64,000 nucleotides of DNA. Source: Chryseobacterium sediminis (GTDB lineage: Bacteria > Bacteroidota > Bacteroidia > Flavobacteriales > Weeksellaceae). Location: NCBI RefSeq assembly GCF_008386505.1, contig NZ_VUNZ01000001.1, positions 248,001-312,000 on the forward strand, written 5' to 3'. This document shows, one piece after another, positions 1 to 8,121 of the stretch; position 1 is the first letter of the stretch; every line of letters begins with the position of its first letter. Both the position numbers and the translations under genes were made by a program. The notes beneath the pieces are model-generated. The model was not told the origin of the DNA. It saw nothing but the letters and a program-made list of their open reading frames with translations, and searched no databases.

Positions 1-273
1 GTAGAATTATTTGCTGCAGTCCTGCCAACTTATGAAAAGATAGTGAACTCAAAAGTGAAAATAACACTTAATCAAAATCAATTTGATGCTTTGGTTTCTC
101 ATGCTTATAATACCGGAGGGTCCGATACTTTATTTTCTCTGATCAATAGAAGAGCTGCTGATGCAGAAATTAGAGGTTGGTTTACAAAAAGATATATTAC
201 AGCAGGAGGGAAAGTTTTAAATGGTCTTATCCGTAGAAGAAAGGCGGAGAGTGATTTGTTTTTTTTTAAATAA
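1..273 (+). CDS. Phage-type lysozyme (GH24), C-terminal part; 5' end outside the window
   Basis: The reading frame is open from the first base, so the gene begins upstream and only about 90 residues are visible. They carry the signature of the C-terminal half of T4-like/endolysin lysozymes: LNQNQFDALVSHAYNTGG, then a small-residue stretch, then a GKVLNGLIRRRKAE block, which in the family lies on the substrate-binding lobe. Such enzymes cleave the peptidoglycan glycan backbone between MurNAc and GlcNAc. The catalytic Glu would lie upstream and cannot be checked. An internal GTG at 43 is not the real start. The gene ends at a TAA directly before a hairpin. It is probably a prophage remnant or a domesticated endolysin bordering the pectin island; phage origin is inferred from family knowledge. 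Confidence 0.8.
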   Translation, partial: VELFAAVLPTYEKIVNSKVKITLNQNQFDALVSHAYNTGGSDTLFSLINRRAADAEIRGWFTKRYITAGGKVLNGLIRRRKAESDLFFFK

Positions 274-277
274 AAAA

Positions 278-297
278 CCCCACATAACAGCGGGGAT
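278..297 (-). terminator. Hairpin terminator for the small gene at 306-548
   Basis: On the - strand CCCCGC (295-290) pairs with GTGGGG (283-278), including one G-U pair, and is followed by a T-run. On the + strand the same position is an A-C mismatch, so the structure fits a - strand transcript better, although it could also end the lysozyme gene. Confidence 0.5.
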
Positions 298-305
298 TGT
301 TTTTC

Positions 306-548
306 TTAGTAATTAAAGAATTCTGAAAACTTACTTTTTAGTAATTCATCAACAAATCTTGAGTAAGAAGCACTATAATCATTTGTATCAAATTCTGGTT
401 CAAACATGAATTGCATTAATCCGGGTATGTATGTCAGAGTTAATTTTTTAAACCCTCCATTATCTATACTTTTTAAATATTCCATTAGCTCTTCTATGTT
501 GAATCGGTTGTCTACAGATTCACCCATTACAATGAATATTCTATCCAT
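306..548 (-). CDS. Small acidic hypothetical protein (80 aa)
   Basis: I do not recognise this protein. It is 80 residues, starts MDRIFIVMGES and is rich in acidic and aromatic residues (for example FEPEFDTNDYSASYSRF). It has no signal peptide, membrane segment or cysteine, so it is probably cytosolic. A hairpin with a T-run lies just downstream on its strand, which supports a real transcription unit. It lies between the lysozyme end and another small - strand gene, so it may be prophage cargo. The start ATG at 548 is followed by no competing start for several residues. Function unknown. Confidence 0.5.
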   Translation of the reverse strand: MDRIFIVMGESVDNRFNIEELMEYLKSIDNGGFKKLTLTYIPGLMQFMFEPEFDTNDYSASYSRFVDELLKSKFSEFFNY

Positions 549-613
549 AAATATTTTGTTTATATAAAGATACGAAGAAAATCACCTCGTCCATTTTGGG
601 TAAATAAATGATA

Positions 614-637
614 TGAAAACCCCACCTAATAGTGGGG
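614..637 (-). terminator. Hairpin terminator for the small gene at 644-838
   Basis: CCCCAC (620-625) and GTGGGG (632-637) form a perfect 6-bp stem with a 6-nt loop. On the - strand a short T-run follows. It starts 7 bp past the TAA of the 64-residue gene. It closely resembles the hairpin at 278-297. Confidence 0.6.
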
Positions 638-643
638 AAGTGT

Positions 644-838
644 TTATTTAGTAGGAGTATTTTCTGATATAAATCTTAATGTTGAAGCTTGGATTGATAA
701 AAGATGATTTATTTCGTTAAGCTGAGTTGGAGGTATTGTACCTTGCATATTAATCAATCTTAAAAGTTCTTGATTTATAGCCTGATTTTGCTGAAGAGCT
801 TGAGAAATCATTCTCAATAATTCGTTTTGATTGTCCAT
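644..838 (-). CDS. Small hypothetical protein, probably helical (64 aa)
   Basis: Not recognised. The 64 residues have heptad-like spacing of Leu and Ile (NELLRMISQALQQNQAINQ, then LLRLINMQ), rich in Gln and Asn, so a short amphipathic or coiled-coil protein is likely. It has no signal peptide. A perfect stem-loop terminator sits directly downstream on the same strand and supports a real gene. Its neighbours are another small unknown gene and a phage-type lysozyme, so it may belong to a prophage remnant. Function unknown. Confidence 0.5.
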   Translation of the reverse strand: MDNQNELLRMISQALQQNQAINQELLRLINMQGTIPPTQLNEINHLLSIQASTLRFISENTPTK

Positions 839-998
839 GGAAAATAAAATTTTGTTAAATCACTAATATACAAACAATCCAAACTCACGCCTTACGGTTT
901 CCCGTAGACTTATCACTACAGTCATATCCGTAAATTCCCTTATCATTAAATTTTAAGATTGTGAATAATTCAAATGAGTTGAAAAGAGACATTTTTTT

Positions 999-1024
999 AC
1001 CTCCTAATGCATAGGAGGTTTTTT
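999..1024. terminator. Perfect 8-bp hairpin flanked by T and A runs (bidirectional terminator)
   Basis: ACCTCCTA (999-1006) and TAGGAGGT (1012-1019) pair around a 5-nt loop, with seven T before and six T after. It lies in the otherwise empty stretch 839-1265. That stretch contains only a weak - strand open frame (885-1136), which this hairpin interrupts. Confidence 0.6.
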
Positions 1025-1265
1025 GCTGGGAAAGCCTTAAATATGCTGAATATGTAGCCCCAACGGATGATTTCTCGAATCTTTTTAATGAAGATTTATT
1101 GAAAATAGAAAGTATATATGAATTATTTTTAGTCATGACCTATTGATATTTACACATTGTTTTTTACGGATTCTTTGTAATTGCTTGATATATAGTTCAA
1201 CAGGATGGAGCAGGATACTCAATATTGGTTTTGTGGATAGATTAGTTAATACAAAATTAATATTT

Positions 1266-4200
1266 ATGAAAAATAAATCTTTATTGTTTAAGCCAGCTCT
1301 TAAATCTTTATTGTTTTGTGGATTAGCATTATCCGTAGTTGATTTGAGTGCTCAGACATTGGCATTTCCGGAAGCAACCGGTTTTGGAAGATATACTACG
1401 GGAGCAAGAGGGGCGGCAAATCCTCAGATCTATCTGGTTACCAACTTAAATGACAGCGGCCCAGGTTCATTCCGTGATGCGGTAAGTCAGCCGGGTAGGT
1501 TTGTTATATTTAAAGTGGGAGGTATTGTTAACTTACAATCGATTGTTGCTGTGGCGGCTAACACCACAATTGCCGGACAAACTGCTCCCGGAGAAGGAAT
1601 TGTCTTTTTGGGACCCAGAGTATCATTTACAGGGGCCAATAATACGATTGCCAGATATCTTCGTATCCGTTATGGCGGGACATCTCAAAATCAGGACGCA
1701 TCAGGGATAGCCAACGGAGCAAATATCATCTTAGATCATATGACTTTTACCTGGGGTACAGACGAAGTATTCTCGGTTAACTGGGATAACAACGGAACAA
1801 GTCCCGATAATATAACGATTCAGAATTCTATTATAGGACAAGGAATGCACCGTCATAATCATTCTGCGGGAGGATTAATGCAGCCTCCACCAGGGGGGAA
1901 GATCAGCTTAATCGGGAATTTATATATCTGTAATAAAACCCGTAATAATAAAATAAAAGGAATCAACGAGTTTGTCAATAATGTAGTTTACAACTGGGGT
2001 AATTATGGAAATACCTATGGCCACACCCAATCCGGGGAGGCATACATCATGGGAGGAGATTCGGCAGGAAGCTCTTTTGCCAATATCATCAACAATTATT
2101 TTATCGGAGGCCCTAATACAAGCACTACGGTTACCACACCTTTTAGCGTAGGAAATGCCAATTTCAATTTATATGGTTCCGGTAATTATTTTGACAATAA
2201 TAAAAATGGAGTATTAGATGGAGCCGCAGTTCCTCAAAGCTTAATGGGTTACCCTGTGGGAGATCCGGCCGCTATAATGGCTACTCCGTATGATTATCCG
2301 ATGAAAACTCCTGCATTAACTGCTCAGGAGGCATACAGTAATATTGTTACAAGTGTGGGAGCATCATATCCAAGACGTGATCAGGTAGATGGTCTGATGA
2401 TTTCAGATTTAATGTCGAAAGGTACAACAGCTACTTATGTGTATGTACAAACTGATTTAACAGCCCAATTTGGTTTTACTAATGGTGGTGCAGGGCACGT
2501 TTACGGTGCGCCGGCTCCTCTGGATACGGACAATGACGGGATGCCTGATGCATGGGAAACGGCCAATGGACTAAATCCAAACGTTTTTGATGCTTTGGCA
2601 GTAAGCACAACACATGCTCCGTATCTGAATATTGAGGTTTATATCAATAGTTTACCCAATACAGTTCCTCCGGATTTCATTATTCCGCCTACAAATGTGA
2701 ATTTTACCAATACAATCACAACTACAGGAACTTCACCTTCAAGCTCTTTAACTGTTAATTGGAACGATAATGCGACAAATGAAACTCATTATATTGTAGA
2801 ACGTTCTTCCGATGGTACCAATTTTACGGTCATTGCAACCTTGGGGGCGAATGCAACAAGTTATAATGAAATCGGTTTAACACCTGATACTCAATATTAT
2901 TACAGAGTTAAAGCAACAAATGCGACAGAATCTTCAGTTTACACATCAAATGCATCAGTAACCACACCACCAATCCCGTCAGCTCCTACAAAAGCAAATA
3001 ACCCGGTTCCTTCAACTGGCAATAATAATGTTGAGTTGAACGGTGGAAACCTGCTTTTAAAATGGAATGGTAGCCCAAATACAACAACGTATACAGTTTA
3101 TTTAGGAACAGACCCTTCAAATTTAAGCACTATTGCAACTGTACCTTATTCTGCTGTACCATCATACCAGCTTAATAATTTAAACCCGGCAATAATTTAC
3201 TATTGGAGAATTAATGCGTCCAATGCTCTTGGCACTGCTGTGGGAGATGTATGGAATTTCCGTGCATTGGCTCCGGGTATTGTCGGCAACTGGCCATTCG
3301 CGGAAGCTCCTTCCGCTGGTGAACAAATTGCAGACATAACGTCTTTTGCTAATCATGGAGTATTAGATACAGCTTACGACAATGCCAATGTAAGAATACT
3401 GGGAAAAGAAAACAACGCCCTTGATCTGGCTACGTCGTCCGGTAATATGTACATCGCCAGTATTCCTCATCAGAATCATATTTTATTTGATAATCATTCG
3501 TTTACTGTTTCTTTTTGGATGAAGGCAAAAGTCAGTATGATACCATCGTCTTCATCTGCAAGTCTTTATGTATTATGTAAAGGTTCTTTCACTAAAAATA
3601 CGGCAACAGGAGCCACAGGGAAACGTTTTAATATAGAAATTAAAGGAGGCCAGCTGCGATATGCTATTGACGATGACATTACGAAAAAAGAAATTACATC
3701 ACCTATTGCCAATTATTTTACTGGTAACTGGGTACATGTTGTGATTCAGAGGGATATTGCTGCGCATAAAATGAGAATTTACACCAATGGTGCTTTAATC
3801 ACTGAAGGAGATGAAACTTCGGTTACAGGGATTGGTGAAGCAAGTGATCTGATCATCGGGAATATAGGTGAGCTTGAGTTTTTATCAACCGCGAATGCTC
3901 CGGCTCCCTATAAAGGAGCATTCGATGAACTTAGGTTGTACAATTATGCTTTATCTCCGACAGAAATATATACTTTGTATAATCAGGACGTGTTGGGTAA
4001 TGATGAATTCAGCATCAGCAAAAATGTTGGAACGGTATATCCGAATCCTGCAAAAGACAAGATTTTTATTAAGCTTCCCGAATATAAAAAATCCAGTTTA
4101 ACAGCAACTATTATTGATCTGACAGGAAAAATCATTGTCAAAGAAAAGATTAATGCTGATGAAAGTGGAACCTTTACATTAAATATTGCAGACAAAAAAA

Positions 4201-4271
4201 CCTCAGGAAACTATATTCTTAATGTTTCAGGAAAAGATTTGAATAGTAATTTTAAAATTATTATTAAATAA
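1266..4271 (+). CDS. Secreted multidomain pectate lyase (PL1 - FnIII x2 - LamG - T9SS C-terminal domain)
   Basis: The 1001-residue protein starts at the ATG at 1266, which gives a clean signal peptide ending LSAQ at residue 30; an in-frame upstream extension lacks one. Residues 31-420 are a PL1-type right-handed beta-helix, shown by FPEATGFGRYTTGARG, VAAVAANTTIAGQTAPGEG and LDHMTFTWGTDE. A calcium-type DTDNDGMPDAWE linker follows. Then come two fibronectin-III-like modules (about 472-567 and 567-667), a LamG/concanavalin-like module (about 670-896) and a type IX secretion sorting domain (about 920-1001, YPNPAKDK to IIIK). The family cleaves polygalacturonate by beta-elimination. It is the only protein in the window with a T9SS signal, so it probably acts outside or on the cell surface. 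A hairpin terminator follows, making it a single-gene unit. Confidence 0.88.
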   Translation: MKNKSLLFKPALKSLLFCGLALSVVDLSAQTLAFPEATGFGRYTTGARGAANPQIYLVTNLNDSGPGSFRDAVSQPGRFVIFKVGGIVNLQSIVAVAANTTIAGQTAPGEGIVFLGPRVSFTGANNTIARYLRIRYGGTSQNQDASGIANGANIILDHMTFTWGTDEVFSVNWDNNGTSPDNITIQNSIIGQGMHRHNHSAGGLMQPPPGGKISLIGNLYICNKTRNNKIKGINEFVNNVVYNWGNYGNTYGHTQSGEAYIMGGDSAGSSFANIINNYFIGGPNTSTTVTTPFSVGNANFNLYGSGNYFDNNKNGVLDGAAVPQSLMGYPVGDPAAIMATPYDYPMKTPALTAQEAYSNIVTSVGASYPRRDQVDGLMISDLMSKGTTATYVYVQTDLTAQFGFTNGGAGHVYGAPAPLDTDNDGMPDAWETANGLNPNVFDALAVSTTHAPYLNIEVYINSLPNTVPPDFIIPPTNVNFTNTITTTGTSPSSSLTVNWNDNATNETHYIVERSSDGTNFTVIATLGANATSYNEIGLTPDTQYYYRVKATNATESSVYTSNASVTTPPIPSAPTKANNPVPSTGNNNVELNGGNLLLKWNGSPNTTTYTVYLGTDPSNLSTIATVPYSAVPSYQLNNLNPAIIYYWRINASNALGTAVGDVWNFRALAPGIVGNWPFAEAPSAGEQIADITSFANHGVLDTAYDNANVRILGKENNALDLATSSGNMYIASIPHQNHILFDNHSFTVSFWMKAKVSMIPSSSSASLYVLCKGSFTKNTATGATGKRFNIEIKGGQLRYAIDDDITKKEITSPIANYFTGNWVHVVIQRDIAAHKMRIYTNGALITEGDETSVTGIGEASDLIIGNIGELEFLSTANAPAPYKGAFDELRLYNYALSPTEIYTLYNQDVLGNDEFSISKNVGTVYPNPAKDKIFIKLPEYKKSSLTATIIDLTGKIIVKEKINADESGTFTLNIADKKTSGNYILNVSGKDLNSNFKIIIK

Positions 4272-4313
4272 AAGGGGTACCAAAGTTTAATTTCATTCCT
4301 ATTCAAAAAAAAG

Positions 4314-4341
4314 TCCTTTCAAGTTATTTTGAAAGGATTTT
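4314..4341 (+). terminator. Rho-independent terminator after the multidomain lyase
   Basis: TCCTTTCAA (4314-4322) pairs perfectly with TTGAAAGGA (4329-4337) around a 6-nt loop and is followed by TTTT. It lies 42 bp past the stop codon of the lyase. Confidence 0.8.
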
Positions 4342-4469
4342 CTTTAATTGTAAATAGTATTTCAAATATTTTTCTAAATCAACCTGTTAGATTTAAAATT
4401 TGATTATTTTTTTGATGTTCATTAGAAACTTATCATTATTTTTGATTTTTACAACTCAATTGAATAATT

Positions 4470-5651
4470 ATGTTCAGATCAAAATTTTTAATTTTCGGAT
4501 TTACTTGTGCAATCGTTTGCATTGATTCTTTTCTGAAAGCACAAAATTCTATTCAGGTAAAAAATACATTGAATTTTTCAAGAAATGAAATCGTTTCAAT
4601 ACCTGTTTCTCAATTAGCTCCTTTTCTAAGTAGAAACAGTGAATCTGACCTCAGGATAAAAGATAGTGGTAAAAACATTCTGCCCATCCAATGGATCGAC
4701 TATGATGGGGACGGAAAAAATGACGAATTGCTTTTTCAGGTGAATATTGAAGCCAAAAAAGCAAATACTTATGCTATTATTGCAGATGCTACAATTCCAA
4801 TTCCTGAAAGCAAAACTTCAACATATTCAAGATTAGTTCCTGAAAGAGCAGACGATTATGCGTGGGAAAATAATAAAATAGCATTCCGTGTTTATGGCCC
4901 GAAAGGTCAGAAAGAAGCACTGGAAGGGATAAAAGGTAGCACGCTATCCAGTGGAGTTGATATCTGGCTGAAAAGAACAGACAAACCAGTGATCAACAAA
5001 TGGTATAAGGGCTATCTGACCGATCCGATGTACTATCACAAAGATACGAGAGGCGAAGGGTATGATCCTTATCAGGTTGGAGACAGCCGCGGAACAGGTG
5101 GAATCGGGATTTGGGTGAATGAAAAGCTCCAGGTGTCACAAAATTTTGTAAGTTCTAAAACCATTGCGGAAGGTCCTTTAAGAACGGTTTTTGAATTAAC
5201 TTACAATCCGTGGAGTGAATTCGGAGTAAAAGAAACAAAACGGATTTCCCTTGATCTGGGTTCCAATTTTTCAAAATTTGAATCCAGTTTCCAGGCTGAA
5301 AAGCAGGTTCCGAATTATACAATCGGAATTACCCTGCATAAAAACGAAGGTGAAACAAAACTGAACGACAAAAGCGGATATTATTTACACTGGGAAAAAA
5401 TTGATGATGCTTTTGTAGGTGAAGGAATTGTAGTAGATCCTGAAATTGTTGAAAAATCTGTTGCCTTTAAATCCGAAACCCCGGACCAGAGCAACCTGTT
5501 AGTTGTGACAAAACCTCAAAATAAGCTGATTTATTATGCCGGATTTGCATGGCAGAAAAGCGGGCAGATTCAGACACAAAAAGATTGGGAAGCTCTATTG
5601 CAAAAACAATCTCAGATAATTGCAAACCCATTAATGATTAAAGTTAAATAA
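4470..5651 (+). CDS. DUF4861 family protein, exported
   Basis: The 393-residue protein has an N-terminal hydrophobic signal ending near FLKAQ (about residue 25). After a short beta-rich N-terminal part (SIPVSQLAPF to DYDGDGKNDELLFQV) it carries the DUF4861 pattern: AWENNKIAFRVYGPKGQKEA, then WYKGYLTDPMYYHKDTRGEG, then GTGGIGIW. The family is common next to pectin and other uronate-lyase genes in Bacteroidota. I know of no settled reaction for it. Its stop overlaps the start of the PL10 lyase gene by one base (TAATG), so the two are co-translated and probably work on the same substrate. A second DUF4861 protein lies at 21048-22046. A periplasmic location is inferred from the signal peptide. 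Confidence 0.8.
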   Translation: MFRSKFLIFGFTCAIVCIDSFLKAQNSIQVKNTLNFSRNEIVSIPVSQLAPFLSRNSESDLRIKDSGKNILPIQWIDYDGDGKNDELLFQVNIEAKKANTYAIIADATIPIPESKTSTYSRLVPERADDYAWENNKIAFRVYGPKGQKEALEGIKGSTLSSGVDIWLKRTDKPVINKWYKGYLTDPMYYHKDTRGEGYDPYQVGDSRGTGGIGIWVNEKLQVSQNFVSSKTIAEGPLRTVFELTYNPWSEFGVKETKRISLDLGSNFSKFESSFQAEKQVPNYTIGITLHKNEGETKLNDKSGYYLHWEKIDDAFVGEGIVVDPEIVEKSVAFKSETPDQSNLLVVTKPQNKLIYYAGFAWQKSGQIQTQKDWEALLQKQSQIIANPLMIKVK

Positions 5652-6673
5652 TGATGAAATTAAAACTTTCAGCAGCTGTCTTTTCCTTAACAACAGCCGT
5701 TCTTTCTGCTCAGATTAAAGATACTTTAGCCGAAAAAATGCTGGTATATCAGCTTCCCATTGGCGGGTGGGGCAAGCAGCTGGACGATAAATCTGTAGTG
5801 AATTATAATTTACCGCTCGATAAGGATCTTTTGAAAAAGATAAAGGCAACGGGTGACGATCATGCAACCATTGATAATAATGCAACGTCAAGGGAAATTA
5901 ACGCCTTAATAAAAGCATATTCCACCACAAAAAATCCTGAATATCTGAAATCTGCAGAGAAAGGAATTAGTTATCTTCTTTTAATGCAGTATAAAAACGG
6001 AGGTTTCCCACAATATTATCCTAATTCCGGATTGTACAGAAAGCAGGTGACCTACAATGACAATGCGATGATTAACGCTTTGACGGTTTTGTATAATGTG
6101 GCGGAAGGGAAAAATGATTTTGATGTTGTTGATTCTAAATTAAAGGAAAAATCAAAAATAGCCGTACAAAAAGGAATTGAATGCATCTTGAAAACTCAGG
6201 TTTTACAAAAGGGAAACCCAACAATCTGGGGCGATCAGTACAACGAAATCACGCTTCAGCCAGATAAAGCAAGAGCTTTTGAACCGATTTCTCTGGCAAC
6301 AGGAGAATCTGTAGGAATTATAAGATTTTTAATGCTGCAGCCCGTAACTCCGGAAGTTGAAAAATCGATAAAATCTGCTGTAAAATGGTTTAAGCAAAAT
6401 AAAATTGAAGGCTACAGCTACAATGTCTCAAAAGTAAACGGAAAAGCTGTCCGGACTTTGGCAGAGGATAAAAATTCTGTAATCTGGGCAAGATTTTATG
6501 ATATTAATAGTAACAAACCTCTTTTCGGTGACCGTGACGGAAGCGTAAAATACAATTATAACGAGGTTTCTGAAGAAAGAAGAAACGGCTACAGCTGGTT
6601 TGGAGATTTTGCCGATAAGCTGATCAATAAAGAATATCCAAAATGGCTTGAGAAAAATAAAATTTCTGAATAA
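5651..6673 (+). CDS. pelA: Pectate lyase, family PL10
   Basis: The 340-residue protein has a signal peptide ending VLSAQ (residue 21). The rest matches the alpha/alpha-toroid PL10 pectate lyases: TIDNNATSREINALIKAY, LLLMQYKNGGFPQYYPNSG, TYNDNAMINAL, WGDQYNEITLQP, and the end block SEERRNGYSWFGDFADKL. Length and motif order are typical of a single-domain PL10. The enzyme beta-eliminates polygalacturonate to unsaturated oligogalacturonides. It follows the DUF4861 gene with a 1-bp overlap and ends at a strong bidirectional hairpin, so the operon has two genes. ATG codons at 5651 and 5654 are both possible starts; the overlap favours the first. Confidence 0.9.
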   Translation: MMKLKLSAAVFSLTTAVLSAQIKDTLAEKMLVYQLPIGGWGKQLDDKSVVNYNLPLDKDLLKKIKATGDDHATIDNNATSREINALIKAYSTTKNPEYLKSAEKGISYLLLMQYKNGGFPQYYPNSGLYRKQVTYNDNAMINALTVLYNVAEGKNDFDVVDSKLKEKSKIAVQKGIECILKTQVLQKGNPTIWGDQYNEITLQPDKARAFEPISLATGESVGIIRFLMLQPVTPEVEKSIKSAVKWFKQNKIEGYSYNVSKVNGKAVRTLAEDKNSVIWARFYDINSNKPLFGDRDGSVKYNYNEVSEERRNGYSWFGDFADKLINKEYPKWLEKNKISE

Positions 6674-6690
6674 CAATTTCAGATTATAAA

Positions 6691-6717
6691 AAAGACTGAG
6701 AATTTCTCAGTCTTTCT
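6691..6717. terminator. Bidirectional terminator between convergent PL10 and PL1 genes
   Basis: AAAGACTGAGA (6691-6701) and TCTCAGTCTTT (6705-6715) form an 11-bp perfect stem with a 3-nt loop and A/T flanks. It separates the + strand PL10 gene from the - strand PL1 gene and can serve both. Confidence 0.85.
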
Positions 6718-6739
6718 TGTTCTAATTTATTGACTAAAA

Positions 6740-7858
6740 TTATAATGAATTACAAATATTTCCTGTTAATGTTGCTCCTGCATTGGCTGTTACGTCAGAC
6801 TTTACAGAAGATAAGGACAGCATCGGGATGGTATAAGGAGGAGTAAATGCCGTACCGCTTCCTGCTGTGTTTCCGGTAACGTTGGTAAATGTATTGTTGG
6901 AAGTAACCGTAACTGCTGTGTAACCACTCATCAGGTTAATAGGCTCTTTTACATTCTCAAAAACGTTTCCATCGACACGGATATTCGCCTGAACTCCTGC
7001 TGCAATACATTTGTTGCTTACAGAACTGTTGAAATAGCTGTTAACAACATGTATTTTACCAAATCTCACTCTCGGCATACGCTCTCTGCATCCCGGAGCC
7101 CACCAGCAGCGAACGAATGTTACATTCAGTTTTCCTGCATCTGCTGTTGCCCCGTCACTAGATCCGATAAGGTTGGAGAATCTGTGGTCGTCTGTTCCGC
7201 CTGAACCGCCAGGTTTCGGAGCTTTCAGATAATGAAATTTCGTATAAGAAACTGTAACGAAGTCGGATTTGTTTTTAATGTCAAAATTCCCGTCTACACC
7301 GTCTCTGAATTCACAATGGTCTATCCATACATTTCTGCAGTCATCTAAAATGGCATTGTCCCAGCCGTCTGTATCATAAGCTCCCGGACCTTCGAAAATC
7401 AGGTTTCTGATCACGATATTGTTGCATCGTTTAATATTGATAATTCCTGATCCGCTTGCAGTCTGATCCGTAGAAACCAATTTAGCACCGCTTGTCCCGT
7501 AAAGCGTTTTTCCTGTTTGATCCTGCAGCGATAAACGAGTTGTAATGGTGATGGTTCCTGTCACTTTAATGACTTTTACTGCTGTGTTTTCGATCGCAGC
7601 TTTTAATTGTGCATAGGTGGCCACGGTAGTTTCAGCGGCTGTTCCTCCACCTGTTGTTCCACCGTTTTGAGAAGCCCATCCCGGGGCCACACAGTTTGCT
7701 AAAGGAACTACGGCCTTGGCAGCGAGTTTGTTTCCGATACTAAGTTCGTTTGGTTTTTCCGCTAAATCTGTTTTAATGTCTTCCTGCGCGCAACCAGTCA
7801 GGGCAAAGGTAGAGCTTAGAGCTACCATAAGAAAGGCAGCTTTAAATGTTGTTTTCAT
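6740..7858 (-). CDS. Pectate lyase PL1, lipoprotein
   Basis: The 372-residue protein has a signal with lipobox ALTGC, so Cys23 is probably lipidated. The beta-helix core shows the PL1 signature: IVIRNLIFEGPGAYDTDGWD, WIDHCEF (178-184), DGVDGNFDIK (Ca-binding Asp cluster, about 186-195), and RMPRVRFG (260-267), whose first or second Arg is the usual catalytic base. It cleaves polygalacturonate by calcium-dependent beta-elimination. It is the last gene of the long - strand series, but a strong inverted repeat (8037-8095) and an operator-like site (7970-7987) lie in front of it. It is therefore probably transcribed from its own promoter. Confidence 0.9.
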   Translation of the reverse strand: MKTTFKAAFLMVALSSTFALTGCAQEDIKTDLAEKPNELSIGNKLAAKAVVPLANCVAPGWASQNGGTTGGGTAAETTVATYAQLKAAIENTAVKVIKVTGTITITTRLSLQDQTGKTLYGTSGAKLVSTDQTASGSGIINIKRCNNIVIRNLIFEGPGAYDTDGWDNAILDDCRNVWIDHCEFRDGVDGNFDIKNKSDFVTVSYTKFHYLKAPKPGGSGGTDDHRFSNLIGSSDGATADAGKLNVTFVRCWWAPGCRERMPRVRFGKIHVVNSYFNSSVSNKCIAAGVQANIRVDGNVFENVKEPINLMSGYTAVTVTSNNTFTNVTGNTAGSGTAFTPPYTIPMLSLSSVKSDVTANAGATLTGNICNSL

Positions 7859-7969
7859 AGTAATGATTTATGTTATTTGATTCGGTTGTAAAATTATATT
7901 TTTTATATTTAAATGTTTTATATTTTAATATATTAATATTTATATAATTATAATGTTATTAATTTAATT

Positions 7970-7987
7970 TATTCAATCGGTTGCATT
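7970..7987. promoter_or_regulatory. Probable LacI-type operator upstream of the PL1 lipoprotein gene
   Basis: TATTCAATCGGTTGCATT, centred on CG, differs from the perfect palindrome CAATCGATTG by one base. It lies 111 bp before the start of the PL1 gene at 7858. It is the weakest of the seven sites in the window. Confidence 0.45.
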
Positions 7988-8036
7988 TTATTATTAATTG
8001 AAAATAATATTAATTGGTTGGTGTTTATAAATAAAC

Positions 8037-8095
8037 CTCCCGCAGATTTCAGAATTACAAGGGTTATTTACTGTGAATTCTAAAATCTGCGGGAG
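8037..8095. repeat. Long imperfect inverted repeat, terminator-like, after the GH95 gene
   Basis: CTCCCGCAGATTT (8037-8049) and AAATCTGCGGGAG (8083-8095) are perfect arms, with inner arms AGAATT and AATTCT. The outer arm sequence resembles the repeat at 33449-33516 (CTCGCAGATT arms), so this is an interspersed family that may act as terminators. The rest of the 7859-8121 gap is AT-rich. Confidence 0.65.
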
Positions 8096-8121
8096 ACTTT
8101 CTGCTTATTATTTATTACCTA

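Noticed and set aside
885..1136. An 83-codon - strand frame between small genes and the first lyase
   Set aside because: A strong hairpin terminator (999-1024) lies inside it, and the composition shows no protein-like pattern or known motif. It is treated as non-coding.
7859..7969. Possible small RNA or promoter in the AT-rich stretch before the PL1 lipoprotein gene
   Set aside because: It is nearly pure A/T with no clear -7 or -33 element or stable hairpin; only the operator-like site is reported.
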